Source: Megascapheus bottae
Taxonomy: Eukaryota; Chordata; Mammalia; Rodentia; Geomyidae
Length of the DNA stretch: 64,000 nucleotides
NCBI GenBank assembly: GCA_024803745.1
Contig: JANJXV010000160.1
Coordinates: forward strand, 874,001-938,000
Direction: 5' to 3'
Shown here in pieces: positions 33,930 through 44,430 of this stretch. The first letter of the stretch is position 1, and the number at the start of each line of letters is the position of its first letter. A program made the translations under genes and the position numbers. The notes under the pieces were generated by a model. The model was given only the letters and a program-made list of their open reading frames with translations, did no database searches and was not told where the DNA came from.

Positions 33930-34289
33930 TCAGCCTTGTACAGAAAACAGCAGAGGAATGGGTAGCAAAAGACTGAAGGTTACCCCAAAACTACTTCCCA
34001 GGATGCTCTTTACAGGCAGGGGATGGCATTGCTTTTCAGTTGCCAAAGCACATTTCCAACATACCAGACACTGGTGAGTCACCTCATAGTTCCTGTGGTT
34101 TAGGCCCAGCTTACCTGGTCTGCAGCTTGTGGACCCCGTGTCCAGACAGCCGCGTGACTGGAGAAGAGTCTGCTGCTGCAGAGACATCATCCCCTTGATG
34201 GCTGGCTGGAGTTCACTTTGAGGCTGCATGACGAAGGGAAAGGCCAGAGACGTGAGGTACCCCCAACCCTTCAGCCACTCTTCTTCCAT
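33930..34289 (-). other. Candidate coding exon 4, unrecognised protein (splice to 34115 or read-through)
   Basis: On the minus strand gcatttctag ends at 34290 and the next bases are ATG GAA GAA GAG. One frame is open for 58 codons to a donor-like CAG/GTAAGC at 34115/34114, giving a 175-nt exon. If that donor is not used, the frame continues to a stop at 33930. The peptide has a WLKGWGYLTSLAFPF start and a glutamine-rich middle (SLQQQTLLQS). I recognise no domain. It is in phase with the three upstream blocks. An alternative reading is a chance open block in unique, moderately GC-rich sequence. Confidence 0.25.
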
Positions 34290-34589
34290 CTAGAAATGCA
34301 AGGGCGTTGTCATGTAAAAGGGCAGGGCTTACAGACTGCCTTGCAGCTGTGAAAAAAAAAATCAACATGAGGGCGAAAGGCTTTGAAACCCAGCCATCAA
34401 ACAGCAACTTCCCTGTTCCTGGAGATCTGTAGGAGAGCTCTTTCTTGGGGTGCACCTGTAGAACCTTCGAGTCTAATCTAAAATACCCTGTCAAGAAGAA
34501 GCTGAGGAGCAAGCACAGCCCAGGTAGAAGAGAAGAAGCATGCCGCCATCAGCGGGCTTCGCAGTGGATCAGAACTCTTTAACCCTTGC

Positions 34590-34800
34590 ACCTGGACTGG
34601 GACCAGGTGGGGTTGATTCTACCAAGACTCTGCTTGTAAACAACCCACACCTCTAGTTCCCCTGCCCTGGCCAATCAGATGAAAAAGCCATCACTCCTGG
34701 CCAATGGACAGACAGGTCTTTTGGTATGCTCTTGTCTCCAACCTTCAATAAAGCCATTGTTTTTCTTTTCAAAGAGCATGTGGGGCCTGTGACCTTCACA
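34590..34800 (+). mobile_element. LTR-like segment with paired CCAAT boxes
   Basis: Two CCAAT boxes (ggccaatcag and ggccaatgga), a downstream caataaagcc polyadenylation motif and a following tttctttt/catgtgg block imitate the U3-R layout of an ERV1-type LTR. The ends are not defined, so it could also be an unrelated promoter-like or 3'-end sequence. Confidence 0.33.
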
Positions 34801-34844
34801 TGGTCACGAATTCCATCCTTATACCCTTCCGTTACTTGAAGCTT

Positions 34845-34985
34845 CTCTCCCTCCCTCTCTCTTGTTCCTCTCTCTCGCCCCCGTCCTGTTCCCCCTCCAT
34901 TTTTCTATTTCATTCTCTCTCTACTGAAGTTATCCTGTGTCGTCTCTCCCCTCTGTAGTAAATCTCTCTCTACTTCCTACTATAC
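34845..34985 (+). repeat. Pyrimidine-rich CT tract
   Basis: Degenerate ctctctccc and ttcctctctc units. Confidence 0.75.
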
Positions 34986-35237
34986 TCTTTTAAGGACCCC
35001 TTGGTTGGCTACATAGGAGCTAGTTTTTGTTTGGAGAGTAAGCTTAAGGAATTATCTAATATTCTCCTGTGTGTGTTGTGTTGTGTGTTGAGACTTGAAC
35101 TCAGGCTTGGGCACTGTCCCTAAGCTTTTTCCTTTTTTTTTTTTTTTGCTCAAGGCTAATGCTCTACCACTTGAGCCACAGATCTACTTTTGGCTTTTTT
35201 TTTTCAGTAGTTAATTGGAAATAAGAGTGTCAGGTAC

Positions 35238-35643
35238 GGGGCCGGGAGTTTGGCCTACCGGTAGAGTGCTTGCCTAGCATGCATGAAGACCCAGGTTCGA
35301 TTCCTCAGTAATACATACATAGAAAAAAGCTGGAAGTGGTGCTGTAACTCAAGTGGTAGAGCACTAGCCTTGAGAAAAAGACTAAGGATGGGCCAGGAGT
35401 TTGGCCTAGTGGTTAAAGTGCTTGCCTAGCATGCATGAAGACCCGGGTTCAGTTCCTCGGTACCACATGTAGAAAAAAGCCGAAGTGGTGCTGAGGCTCA
35501 AGTGGTAGAGCTCTAGCCTTGAGAAAGTCCAAGGACAGTGCTCAGGCCCTGAGCTCAAGCCCAGGACTGGCAAAAAAAAAGAGAAAAAGACTAAGGACAG
35601 TGCTCAGGCTCTGAGTTCAAGCCCCATGACTGGCAAAAAAAAA
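35238..35643 (+). mobile_element. IDL-Geo SINE (middle level), itself interrupted
   Basis: The ID half and start of the Geo half lie at 35238-35388 and the rest of the Geo half at 35598-35643. Its target duplication is agtgtcaggtac (35226-35237) / agtctcaggtac (35644-35655), with one mismatch. Confidence 0.93.
35389..35580 (+). mobile_element. IDL-Geo SINE (innermost level)
   Basis: Full-length and nearly identical in style to the copies at 22.6 and 24.4 kb. The perfect 17-bp duplication gagaaaaagactaagga (35372-35388, 35581-35597) belongs to the host SINE, so the order of events is certain. Confidence 0.96.
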
Positions 35644-35716
35644 AGTCTCAGGTACTTCCTGCCCAGGATGGTTTTGAACCATAAGCTACCTGCTGAATTA
35701 CAGAATGCATACCTGT

Positions 35717-36215
35717 CCAACGGGCCCGTTAGACTACCTTCTTTCTACATCAGAAAGAAATGTCCCACAAACATCCTTGGAATGGAAGTGATGGTTTCTG
35801 GGTCCATCTTGAGTCTTGGTACAGGACACCAGTAAAGAGAGGAAAATAGGAAAAGACTCTTGTTCCACATCACTGAACCTAAATAGAGTTCATGCTGTAG
35901 GGACATTAAAATTCTTGTCCTTTTCTTTTCCCCCTCAAGCCTTTTATGACTTCTGATTTCCCATCTGAGCGAGATGATGAAGAAGAAGCCTCCTATAAAG
36001 ACAAGAGCGGGCAGAGACAAAGCAAGCCCTGAAACTTCTGGGATACACATAAATGCCGGGTGCCTAAGGATGTTTAAATTTCAGACAACCAACGATTCTT
36101 TTTTTTTTCTTTGAGGGCAAGTAGGATCTAAATATTGCATGAAACAGACTTCTTTTGGCAAAATGATTCACAGTCTATCTACAGTTCAGATCTAACCGGG
36201 TATCTTGCACCTTAC
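35717..36215. other. Unannotated stretch; hydrophobic open block on the minus strand
   Basis: A minus-strand frame at 35745-36050 contains a 20-residue hydrophobic run (LALSLPALVFIGGFFFIISL) followed by basic residues, as a membrane anchor would have. Alternative frames here also start after AG sites, so I do not assign an exon. Confidence 0.3.
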
Positions 36216-36479
36216 CTGACATCTCTGCTCTTTTCCTCCATTCGCACCCAGCTGCCAGGTGTGCCAGGGTCTAGACAGCATCTCAGCTGATGCTGACTCG
36301 ACTGCAGAGACCATGCCCCGAACCACAGGCCAGACCACGGTGGTTCCGTTGACACTGCGTCCTGACACGCAATCACCTTGGGTTGTCCATTTCTCAGTGT
36401 GTGAAGAGCAGGCATCGAGGGGAACCATCAACCAGCAATCCACCTCATAGACATTGTAGCCCTCCTCTTCCTGGGGACC
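36216..36479 (-). other. Candidate coding exon 3, unrecognised protein
   Basis: On the minus strand the acceptor ctgctttctccag ends at 36480 and the donor CAG/GTAAGG begins at 36215, close to consensus. The block is 264 nt (88 codons), begins and ends in phase 0, and only one frame is free of stops. The peptide is acidic at its start (EEEGYNVYEVDCW) with four cysteines and an N-glycosylation-like NGT, as an extracellular segment might have. I compared it mentally with thrombospondin-repeat proteins and found no secure match. Confidence 0.28.
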
Positions 36480-36825
36480 CTGGAGAAAGCAGTGATCTGA
36501 ATGAGTTCTGAGCAGACTCCCACAGGGGACAGGGACCTGCTTGGATGGTAGAAGGCAACCCTAGGGTCCTTATGAGAATACTAATGTCCTCAGACCCCTG
36601 CCAAATGAAATCACATGGTGGAGGGTGGGGGACAGGGGCTGGGTGTCTGGCTGGCCTCAACACCTGTGCGGAAATAGCAGCAATTCTTCAGGACCTGGAA
36701 TCCAACTGGAGAGTATGATGAGAGATTGCCTTCAGCAATATAGTGGATTCTAAGACACTGGACCAGCAGCGACATCTCCGGCTACTTGATTCCCCAAGCA
36801 TGGCCTTGCTTCCTCTGTTCCTCAC

Positions 36826-36907
36826 CTTTAGATTTCTTTTCTGCCTAATGCCATCAGCCACCTTTTCTGTCGTCTCTTGTGCCACAGAAACTCCGGCTGC
36901 TACACTT
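36826..36907 (-). other. Candidate coding exon 2, unrecognised protein
   Basis: Acceptor ctttccctgcag ends at 36908 and donor AAAG/GTGAGG begins at 36825. The 82-nt block has a single open frame of 27 codons after one leading base. Its peptide is helix-like and charged (AQETTEKVADGIRQKRN). The leading base completes a codon with the two bases left over from the upstream block, and it ends in phase 0 for the downstream block. Confidence 0.27.
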
Positions 36908-37777
36908 CTGCAGGGAAAGAATGAATTAAATTATATTACATTGGAGTTTTAGAGAACTTTTGTTTTGTCACAAGTCTAGCTTTGTTGGTTTTTTTTTGTT
37001 TGTGTGTGTGTTGTTGTTGTTGTTTTTAAAATGAAGTCTAGAGAAACATTACCAACCCACATAAGTTTCTTGTTCTCCAGAGCTGACGACACAGATAATG
37101 AAGCCTAATGTTGATAATGATTGTTCTAGACAAAAGATAGCAGGGAGGATGGAGGGAGGGAGGAAGAGAGAGAGAGAGAGAAAGAGAGAGAGAATCATAA
37201 TATTTTTAAAAAGTATGTCATGGGTTGCATTCATTTGGACACAAATAAGAAACCAGGCAGATACCAGGAGACCAGACTGAGTATTTTAAGTTTGTCATGC
37301 TTGAATAATGGATTATTGTGTGCAGGCCGATGATGGAATAATTCCACCAATCCCAACACTCTCCCCACCACCACCAGAAAAAAAAAATCATGCACTTTTC
37401 CCCTGCTGCCAAATACACAAAGAAAGCAGGACACCAGAATGAAATCTGTGACGTAGGGAAGGAGTCCATTTCCTTCTCCTCTTGGGACTTCTCAGCAGGT
37501 AAATATTGATTACATTTTCCCAGTACCTCGAGCCATTATTTCTGATATGGCCACCTGCTCCCAGATATGAATTCCACATACCCACCCTCTGCCCCTCCCC
37601 CAAGGTCTCCATAAGGATAGCACATCAACTGAGGAGAAAATTCTTTTTTTCTCCTGAAGAAGCTTGGCAAGAAAGACCTTTAATTGGGAGCATTTAATCC
37701 CTGTCTCTAATACTTGTTTCCTCAGAAAATGACAACACGTGTCCACCCCGCAGATCGTTCTTCACCTCACACCACAC
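36908..37777. other. Unannotated stretch (putative intron) with a short GA repeat
   Basis: A gttgttgttg run lies near 37008-37024 and a (GA)n-type tract at 37141-37193. The overlapping minus-strand frames at 37218-37746 have no recognised motif. Confidence 0.45.
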
Positions 37778-37952
37778 CTGACGTTTGAGAAGACAGGGAC
37801 ACCAGGCGAGGCCCAGAAGGTAGGACCAGGCTGGAAGACAACAGTGTCAGAGGCCTGGCACTTTTTGGTTCTCAGATGAATTATTGATGTCGCCTCAGGG
37901 ATTTGTGGAGCGGCAGCAGTGGCAGGGGTGAGGAGACGGCTGGTGGTTTGCC
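37778..37952 (-). other. Candidate coding exon 1, unrecognised protein
   Basis: A weak acceptor (tgtgccaattccag) ends at 37953 and a donor-like CAG/GTGTGG lies at 37778/37777. A second possible donor, GAG/GTGAAG, lies 12 bases further on. The 175-nt block has one open frame: two leading bases, 57 codons, two trailing bases. The peptide is rich in Thr, Ala and Pro. No upstream start exon was identified. Confidence 0.22.
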
Positions 37953-38457
37953 CTGGAATTGGCACAAGGGCTGGTAATTAAGCCTGCTGACACTTCCAGG
38001 GTACCAATACTACTGCCAGCTGGCTGTCAAGTGCCCACCGTCTGATCCTGCCATCCACAGGAATACATTGTGGGCAAGATTTATGCACGGCCGTCTGTGG
38101 ACGTCTGTCTCCTGACACTAGCTCTGTGGTCATGAGGGGGTGGGAGTGTTGGCTGTGTATGGCCTCAGCGAACCCTCCAGCTGCTGAGTCTAAGTGCTAG
38201 CCCAGCTTCCAAGAGCATGTAGTAAAATTCCACTGCAGAAGGCAGGCCATGGAAGGAATGGTTCTGCTCTAGGTTGGGTTCCACTCAGCACCATAGAGCC
38301 AGCACCCTAGAATTACTCCACACCTGCAAGGCTGCATTTATCCACTAGCTCCATCTGCTGCTGGGTGACTTCCAGGGACGTTCACTCTGGACGCTGCCAG
38401 CTCGTCCTTCACCCTGAGCATCTGCCTGCAGGACAGAAGAGCCCTCAAGAAGACAGC
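37953..38457. other. Unannotated stretch
   Basis: Moderately GC-rich unique sequence. A plus-strand ccatccacag acceptor-like site near 38060 leads to a short open block only. Confidence 0.4.
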
Positions 38458-38618
38458 TGCCTAGTGGTAGAGTGCTTGCCTAGCATGCATGAAGCCCTGG
38501 GTTTGATTCCACATACATAGAAAAGGCCAGAAATGGTGCTATGACTCAAGTGGTAGAGCATTAGCCTTGAGAAAGCTCAAGGACAATGCCCAGGCCCAGG
38601 ACTGGCCAAAAAAAAAGA
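38458..38618 (+). mobile_element. IDL-Geo SINE, 5' truncated
   Basis: Begins at ctgcctagtggtagagtgct, lacking the first about 12 bases, and is shortened at the B box junction. The A-tail is present. Confidence 0.9.
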
Positions 38619-38639
38619 AAACTAAAAAAGGAACCAATA

Positions 38640-39050
38640 GCCAACACTAGGTGACTGTGATTAGTTAAGCATGCTCTATGCATCCATCCAATGAAATACA
38701 ACTCAGTCAAGAAGACTGAGTATATATGTGCAAGCATTGAAGAAAAGTTATTGATTTGAAAAAATAGATCACAAAGTTGTATATTCCATACTATGATTAT
38801 GTCCAGTGGGGTTTCAAATATATTGAGGGGGATGCTATTCCTGTGTCATTTCATTTTCTCACCTCTAATTTTATAAAAGGTTCAATTCTGGGGTTTAAGA
38901 AACTCAATAACACAATGAATTCTCTTTTCAGTACCATGAATTACCTTTTCACTTGGATTGCAAGAAAGACACTCATATAACTGAGATTGACCTCAGGAGA
39001 GCAGAGAGAAAGGGAGAATTGATGACTGGTTTTTCCTCCCCTGCCCTTGC
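38640..39050 (+). mobile_element. Ancient L1 3' region (L1M-type)
   Basis: Diverged pattern: gcatccatccaatgaaatac, aactcagtcaagaagactga, aaaaatagatcacaaagttg and a later attgacctcaggagagcaga. Confidence 0.5.
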
Positions 39051-39084
39051 CTATTTGTTTACTTTGTTATTTGTTTCTTTATTT

Positions 39085-39290
39085 AGAACCAGGGTTTAAA
39101 CTCAGGGCCTTGGACTCACTTCACTTGCTTGTTTGACTGACACTCCAACTCAAGCTAAGCCTCCAGCCTGACTTCTTCCTGAATATTTTGAAGATGGAGT
39201 CTCACGGGCTTTTTAGTCTGGATTGGGCTCATAACACAATCCTCTGAGTTCAGCCTCCTGAGTAAGCGCGAGCTGCCAGTAGCCAACTGG
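39085..39290 (-). mobile_element. B1-dID or 7SL-type SINE, diverged
   Basis: Reversed gggtttaaactcagggcct then reversed head ttcagcctcctgagtaagcg. Confidence 0.5.
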
Positions 39291-40100
39291 TTCTTTCTTT
39301 GCACTGTTTCTCCCCTCTGACCTTGGCTTTTTTTGTTTGGATGGACCCCTCCATCTTGCCACCCTCCACCACGCTCACCCCCAATTCTGTGTAATTTCCA
39401 ATTTCATTCAGAAAGGAAAGCCAGGATGTCAAACTTCAAACTAAGAGGTGCTCTATGTTTCACACTCATTGATAATCTTTCCCAGTGTACAGTTCATTTG
39501 AGGCACCCCAATTCCTTTCCTCTGGTCTGCTGTCAGCTCTTTTCTGAAGAGTTAACGCTCTTTTTGAAATAGAGTCCAAGATAGTTGGGCCCAAAAGAAG
39601 ATAAGCATATGTTTGTGCAAGCTGGAAAATTGTCCTATATGGAACAGAGTCAAAATAAATCAATAAAAGCAGTTTCGGGCAGGCACGACAGAGAAAAAAA
39701 CTGTTAATTACTAGTATTACCATTGATAGCTATTCATTTGAGACTTTTGTTCAGTAAAGGCAATTGTTTGCTCCTGTTATATAACCAAAATCAAGAGAAT
39801 TTACAAAGAACGAGAGAGGGGGAAAAATCTTCTCAGCTGAAACTCAGACAAAAGGCTTGAAGGGAAAATGAGACAAGCGATATTTTCTGGGGATTTACTG
39901 AGACAAACCAGCTCAGAAAAGACACAAACCTGTTCGTTTCATCCCAACACCATCCATTCTCGTCTGGTTTTATTCCTTGCATATAAATTTCAAGTTTGAA
40001 AGGACCCAGATATAGAACCTTTTAAGATACTTCTCCACATTGAAAAGATTTCCTCCTTCTCAAAAGGGATTTTTGTTCTTAGCCGAATCCTTTGAAAAAA
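39291..40100. other. Unannotated stretch
   Basis: No repeat or gene recognised. Confidence 0.5.
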
Positions 40101-40146
40101 ATTATATATATATATATACATATATATAATTACACATACACATACA
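40101..40146. repeat. (AT)n with ACATAC end
   Basis: About 14 AT units, one interruption, then cacatacacatacaca. Confidence 0.9.
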
Positions 40147-40189
40147 CAGCCAAATCCTGAAGATCTCTGTAGTCCCAAAGACCTGAGTT

Positions 40190-40310
40190 CAATATCTATT
40201 TCTACTCCAACAAGGCTCCATGACAGTTGACAGTTTGCAAAGGGTTGTCTGAACATCTCTGCTCCTGTGTAAAGTGAAGATAATACCCACCCACAGAACC
40301 ATGCCCATCT
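40190..40310 (+). mobile_element. MIR SINE fragment
   Basis: Sense pattern: gagttcaatatctatttcta, ctgtgtaaagtgaagataat, acccacccacagaa. Confidence 0.55.
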
Positions 40311-40525
40311 AATCCTGCTTGAGGCCCTCCAGCTCTCAGCGTCCAGTCAGAGACAGGAAGTGACTTGAGCATGTCAAACAGAACTATAATGTAGGGGAAC
40401 TGTTACATAAATAATAAAAGACCTAAGCCCCGAACAGAACCATGAGGCAACTCCGTGTTGGTGAAATAGCTCTGCAAGTCTAGTTAGAGGTTGTAAAGAT
40501 TCCATGGGAAAGCATAGCAATTCTT

Positions 40526-40907
40526 TTTTTTTTTTTGCATTTTTTTATTGTAATTAGTAAAAGGGTTACATGATATTTGCCAGATAGAAGGTGCATTAAT
40601 TCACGTACATTGATACCCTTTCACATGTCTTGGTACCCATTTCCCTACCCCCCACCTGTCTTGGTTTTCCCCCCTTCCCTATCAAATAACCAAATACAAA
40701 TAAATTCAATATATCAGATAACAAAGTGAGATACTATAACAATATGAGATAACCAAGGGACAGCAAAGGAGATGAGAGACAACATAGTACATTAAGGACA
40801 ACAATTATTCGTTATATGGCTTTTGTTTCAATATCCTGGAGGTCCTTTCAATTAGCTTCATACTATATGGCCTTATGTATCAAGGTTTTGCTCTATTGCA
40901 AATCTCA
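40526..40907 (-). mobile_element. 5'-truncated L1 3' UTR with 16-bp target duplication
   Basis: Only about 380 bp of L1 3' UTR, read right to left into a T-run. The flanks aaagcatagcaattct (about 40510-40525) and aaagcatagtaattct (40908-40923) differ at one base. Confidence 0.94.
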
Positions 40908-40924
40908 AAGCATAGTAATTCTAA

Positions 40925-41000
40925 ATAAAGACTGGGGATGTCACTCCAGTAGAGTGTTTGCATAACAACTGCAGGGTCCTGAGTTCAAGCCCCAAACTCA
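40925..41000 (+). mobile_element. ID-like monomer, diverged
   Basis: gactggggatgtcactccag, then gggtcctgagttcaagcccc. Confidence 0.6.
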
Positions 41001-41013
41001 ATTTTGAGTTCAA

Positions 41014-41112
41014 TTTTGCTGGTTCTGGGGCTTGAACTCAGGGCCTGGGCTCTGTCCCTGAGCCTCTTTGTGCTCAAGGATAGTGCTCTACCACTTGAGC
41101 CACAGCACCACT
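41014..41112 (-). mobile_element. Geo-tail fragment, antisense
   Basis: Reversed Geo tail only: ggggcttgaactcagggcct, then taccacttgagccacagcac. The head is missing. Confidence 0.8.
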
Positions 41113-41504
41113 CCCTCGAGGGATATTCTTATATAGTTTCAGCACCCAGAAGAGCCATAGAGCTTTTCCTTCTAGAAACCAGAAAGACAGTGGGGTCATA
41201 TTGGCCATCTTTGATCACATGACCTCCCTGGACCAATCCCATAGATGCAGAGAAATGGACTGGATTGGTATATCTATCTGCCTGTGGATCAGATTGATCT
41301 CTATCCAAACCACCTGGACTAAAATAATAGTAATAATAACAACAGCAGCAACTATCACCATCATCAAAGTAGTATTAACCGAAAGGGAAGGAAAGAGATC
41401 CTAAGAGGTAAACTAAGAGGTGTCAACCTTCACCAAGACAAAAAACAAGTAACTCTTTTTGATCATAATTTACTTGAATATTTAATATTTTACTACTTTT
41501 CAGA
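41113..41504. other. Unannotated stretch
   Basis: Short AAT/ACA-rich run at 41325-41350. Nothing else. Confidence 0.5.
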
Positions 41505-41625
41505 GAATAGTATCTCTAGTGCACAAATGAGAATAGCAAAGTTGCAAGAGTTTAAGGAAGTTACCCAAGGTCCCAGAGTTGGAAAATGGTTGTGCTTAGG
41601 CTTGAACCCACCACATGTCTCTACT
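41505..41625 (-). mobile_element. MIR SINE
   Basis: Antisense MIR: acaaatgagaatagcaaag, aaggaagttacccaaggtc, ggcttgaacccaccac. Confidence 0.75.
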
Positions 41626-41878
41626 ATTAAAACTCATGTCTCTTCTTCTACACCATGCTGGTATCTTACTGAGTAGCAAGCATGGAGCATGAAATAATCC
41701 AAAGTGATTGCTTGGGGGCCAGTGAATGTCTTAATCTTCACTGTTAAATACTAAAATCTGCATGTGCACGTGTGCTCATTTCCTGGTGTCATAAATTGAA
41801 TATTCACTCCCTTCCATTTCCCATTAAAACATAGCATGAATTAAAGGGTTTCATTTTCATCACTCAAATAGAGACCTT

Positions 41879-42136
41879 AAGCCCCATGCTGGAGGCTTAC
41901 CCCTGTAATCCTAGCTACTCAGGAAGCTGAGATATGAGGATCATGGTTCAAAGCCAGCCTGAGATATGAGGATCATGGTCTGGAAAGTCCATGAAGCTCT
42001 TATCTCCAATTAACCAACAAAAACCTGGAAGTGGAGCTGTGACTCAAGTGGTAGAATGCTAGCCTTCAACAATTTAAAAAAAAAAAGCAGCTCAGGAACA
42101 GTGCCCAGGCCCTGAGTTCAAGGCCCAGTACTGGCA
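41879..42136 (+). mobile_element. 7SL-headed Geo SINE with internal duplication
   Basis: gagatatgaggatcatggt occurs twice (about 41929 and 41961), so the head carries a 32-bp duplication. The tail is complete. Confidence 0.88.
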
Positions 42137-42149
42137 CAAATAATAATAA

Positions 42150-42180
<31 letters not shown>

Positions 42181-42181
42181 G
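42137..42181 (+). repeat. (TAA)n at a SINE tail
   Basis: About 13 taa units directly at the 3' end of the preceding SINE. Confidence 0.95.
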
Positions 42182-42294
42182 TTTATCCTTTACCGATTGA
42201 TGGATCTCACACATACTTAGAACTCCAACTACCTGGTCCTCAACCCAATGAAGTTACAGGGTTTGCTCTAAGAGTGTAAAACTTGAGTCATGGC

Positions 42295-43206
42295 ATCTCT
42301 GGTCATAAAAGAAATGCAAATCAAAACAACTTTAAGATTCCACCTCACTCCATTTAGAATGGCTAGGATCAAGAAATCTAATAATAACAGATGCTGGAGG
42401 GGAGGTGGACAGGAGGGATCACTACTACACTGTTGGTGGGAGTGCAAACTTGTTCAACCTCTATGGAAAGCAGTATGGCAGTTCCTCAAAAGACTAAATA
42501 TAGAGCTTCCCTATGACCCAGCAATTCCACTACTTGGCATTTACCAATCGTCCAGAAACAAGGACCTACTAAATCCACTAGCACAACAATGTTCATTGCA
42601 GCACTATTCACCATAGCAAAGATATGGAACCAACCCAGATGTCCCTCAGTTGATGAGTGGATCAACAAGATGTGGTATTTATACACAATGGAATTCTATG
42701 GTGCTCTCAGAAAGAATGACATCACCCATTTGTAAGGAAATGGAAAGACTTAGAAAAAAATCATATTAAGTGAAGGAAGCCAGACTCAAAGGAACATAGG
42801 CTCAATGGTTTCCCTCATTTACAATAATCAGTAGAAACCTTGGGCTCTCCTAGGAGAGGTTCACAATAGAGCAAAACCTAGATACATAAGGCCATACAGT
42901 ATGATGCTAAATGAAAGGATCTCTAGGATATAGAAACAGAAGCCATATAATGAGTGATTGTTGTCCTTTTGCTGTCCCTTTATCTCATATTGTTACAATA
43001 TTTCACCTTGTTATCTGATATATTTTATATACGCTTAATTGAAATAGGAGAGGGAAGGGGGAAAATCAAGATGTATGGGGAGAGGGGGAGGGAAATGGGA
43101 ACCATGACATGAGAAAGGGTATCAATATTTATGAAGTAATGTACCTTCTATCTGATGAATATAATGTAACCCTTCTATTAATTACAATAAAAATATATGA
43201 AAAAAA
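42295..43206 (+). mobile_element. 5'-truncated L1 LINE (ORF2 C-terminus and 3' UTR) with 12-bp target duplication
   Basis: Opens with the ORF2 segment [20 protein letters not shown] and keeps [20 protein letters not shown] and ELPYDPAIPLLGIY. One or more frame changes near 42550-42600 disrupt the end of ORF2. The 3' UTR ends in aaaaatatatgaaaaaa. ttgagtcatggc flanks it (42283-42294 and 43207-43218). Confidence 0.95.
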
Positions 43207-43218
43207 TTGAGTCATGGC

Positions 43219-44339
43219 CAGGCTTCCTCCAGGTCCTTCAGAAGTGAAACTCCAGTTGTTCAGGTCTATCACCTTTCTTGAGTACATTTCCCCTCAGTCA
43301 TTTACTGTGATCCGATACCCCAAGGACCCTTGTTCAGAAATGGCAGGGCGCTGTCACTGCCAACTGCAGGGAGAGCTCCTTCCTATAGCTGTTACAGGCC
43401 CCCTTGCCTCCTTCCTGCATCTGCACTTGGGACCACAAGAGGCAACGTGCACAATGGCAATCTCTTAATAGGATTATATCTTTTTCTGCACATCCCATCT
43501 CTAGGGATTATTGTCATTTGTCTCCTGCAAATGACAATCCAGCTTCTCCGGGCTCCCTGGTTGCTGGGGGAGAAATGTTACCGCACAGCTTGTGTCAGAT
43601 GATGTTTTATAATCATAGCAGAAATCCAATATTAATAGAACTGTCTGGGTAAAAAGGTGCGTGCGCTGTTTGTGGAGCCACACGGGTATCCCTGATGTCT
43701 GGAAACACCCCTCCCCCGCGATTTCTTTACTCTGGCATTTCTCCTGTAGACATAAAATTTTAAATCAAGTTGGACCACAGGCACATATGGGACTATTATG
43801 AGGACATCCTGCTTACTCTCCCACAGTCCGACAGACACTTTGCACTGCCAACCCTTCATAATGCTCAATGGTGTTTACCATTTTTCCTAAGATACCCTTC
43901 TTTTTAATCCCTGCTTGTCCAAACACATCCTCCTCCGATTGCCTTCCGAGAGCACCTCACTCCGCAATGGTGTTTGACTTCCTGGTGGCAATGAGTCTCC
44001 AACTCCTTTGTGACCATTGCCTGTATTTTTCGCCTGAACCTCTTTTAACCGCTCACAATTATGGGGGCAGGGGGAGTCAAGGTCCTGGCCCTTGATCTAA
44101 ACTTCATCCTAACTTAGAAAAGAATGGGGGCTGAGAAGGATGAAAATGTTCCCCTCTCTCTATTAGTCCCCTCAAACACCCCTCACCCCCAACCACCCAG
44201 CTGGGGGGACTATGACACTCCTCCCAAAAGAGTGGCCCACACAGCCACGGTTATAGCAAGAGCTCTTGAGAGTAGTAGTGGGGCTGGCCCACAGATCTCA
44301 CACTAAGAGAATGGGGTTTGTTGTTCTGTTTCCCTGAAA
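43219..44339. other. Unannotated stretch
   Basis: Mixed sequence with overlapping 75-90 codon frames in several registers and no domain. No splice-bounded block was preferred. Confidence 0.45.
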
Positions 44340-44430
44340 AGAAAGAGAGGGTCAGAGAGGTTACTGGTTTGCCCAAGGTCACTGAAAGGGAAAACCACCA
44401 TTAGAAATCCTAGCTTGTCTAAACCCAGCA
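44340..44430 (-). mobile_element. MIR SINE fragment
   Basis: Antisense MIR: gggtcagagaggttactgg, tttgcccaaggtcactgaaa, aaatcctagcttg. Confidence 0.65.

Larger units (their letters stand above)
35086..35716 (-). mobile_element. 7SL-headed Geo SINE (outer host of the nest), split in two
   Basis: The left part (35086-35237) holds the reversed tail and junction (ttaattggaaataagagtgt). The right part (35656-35716) holds the reversed head (ttcctgcccaggatggtttt). 35238-35643 is foreign IDL-Geo sequence on the opposite strand. Confidence 0.9.

Noticed and set aside
35745..36050. Membrane-anchor-like exon on the minus strand
   Set aside because: The hydrophobic run is suggestive, but two competing AG sites give different frames and no donor fits, so I did not add it to the gene model.
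36216..36479. Resemblance of candidate exon 3 to a THSD7-type thrombospondin-repeat segment
   Set aside because: The similarity needed a frame change and gaps and rests on a few short words. I treat it as coincidence.
42290..42616. 108-codon plus-strand frame
   Set aside because: L1 ORF2 remnant, 5' truncated and frame-disrupted.
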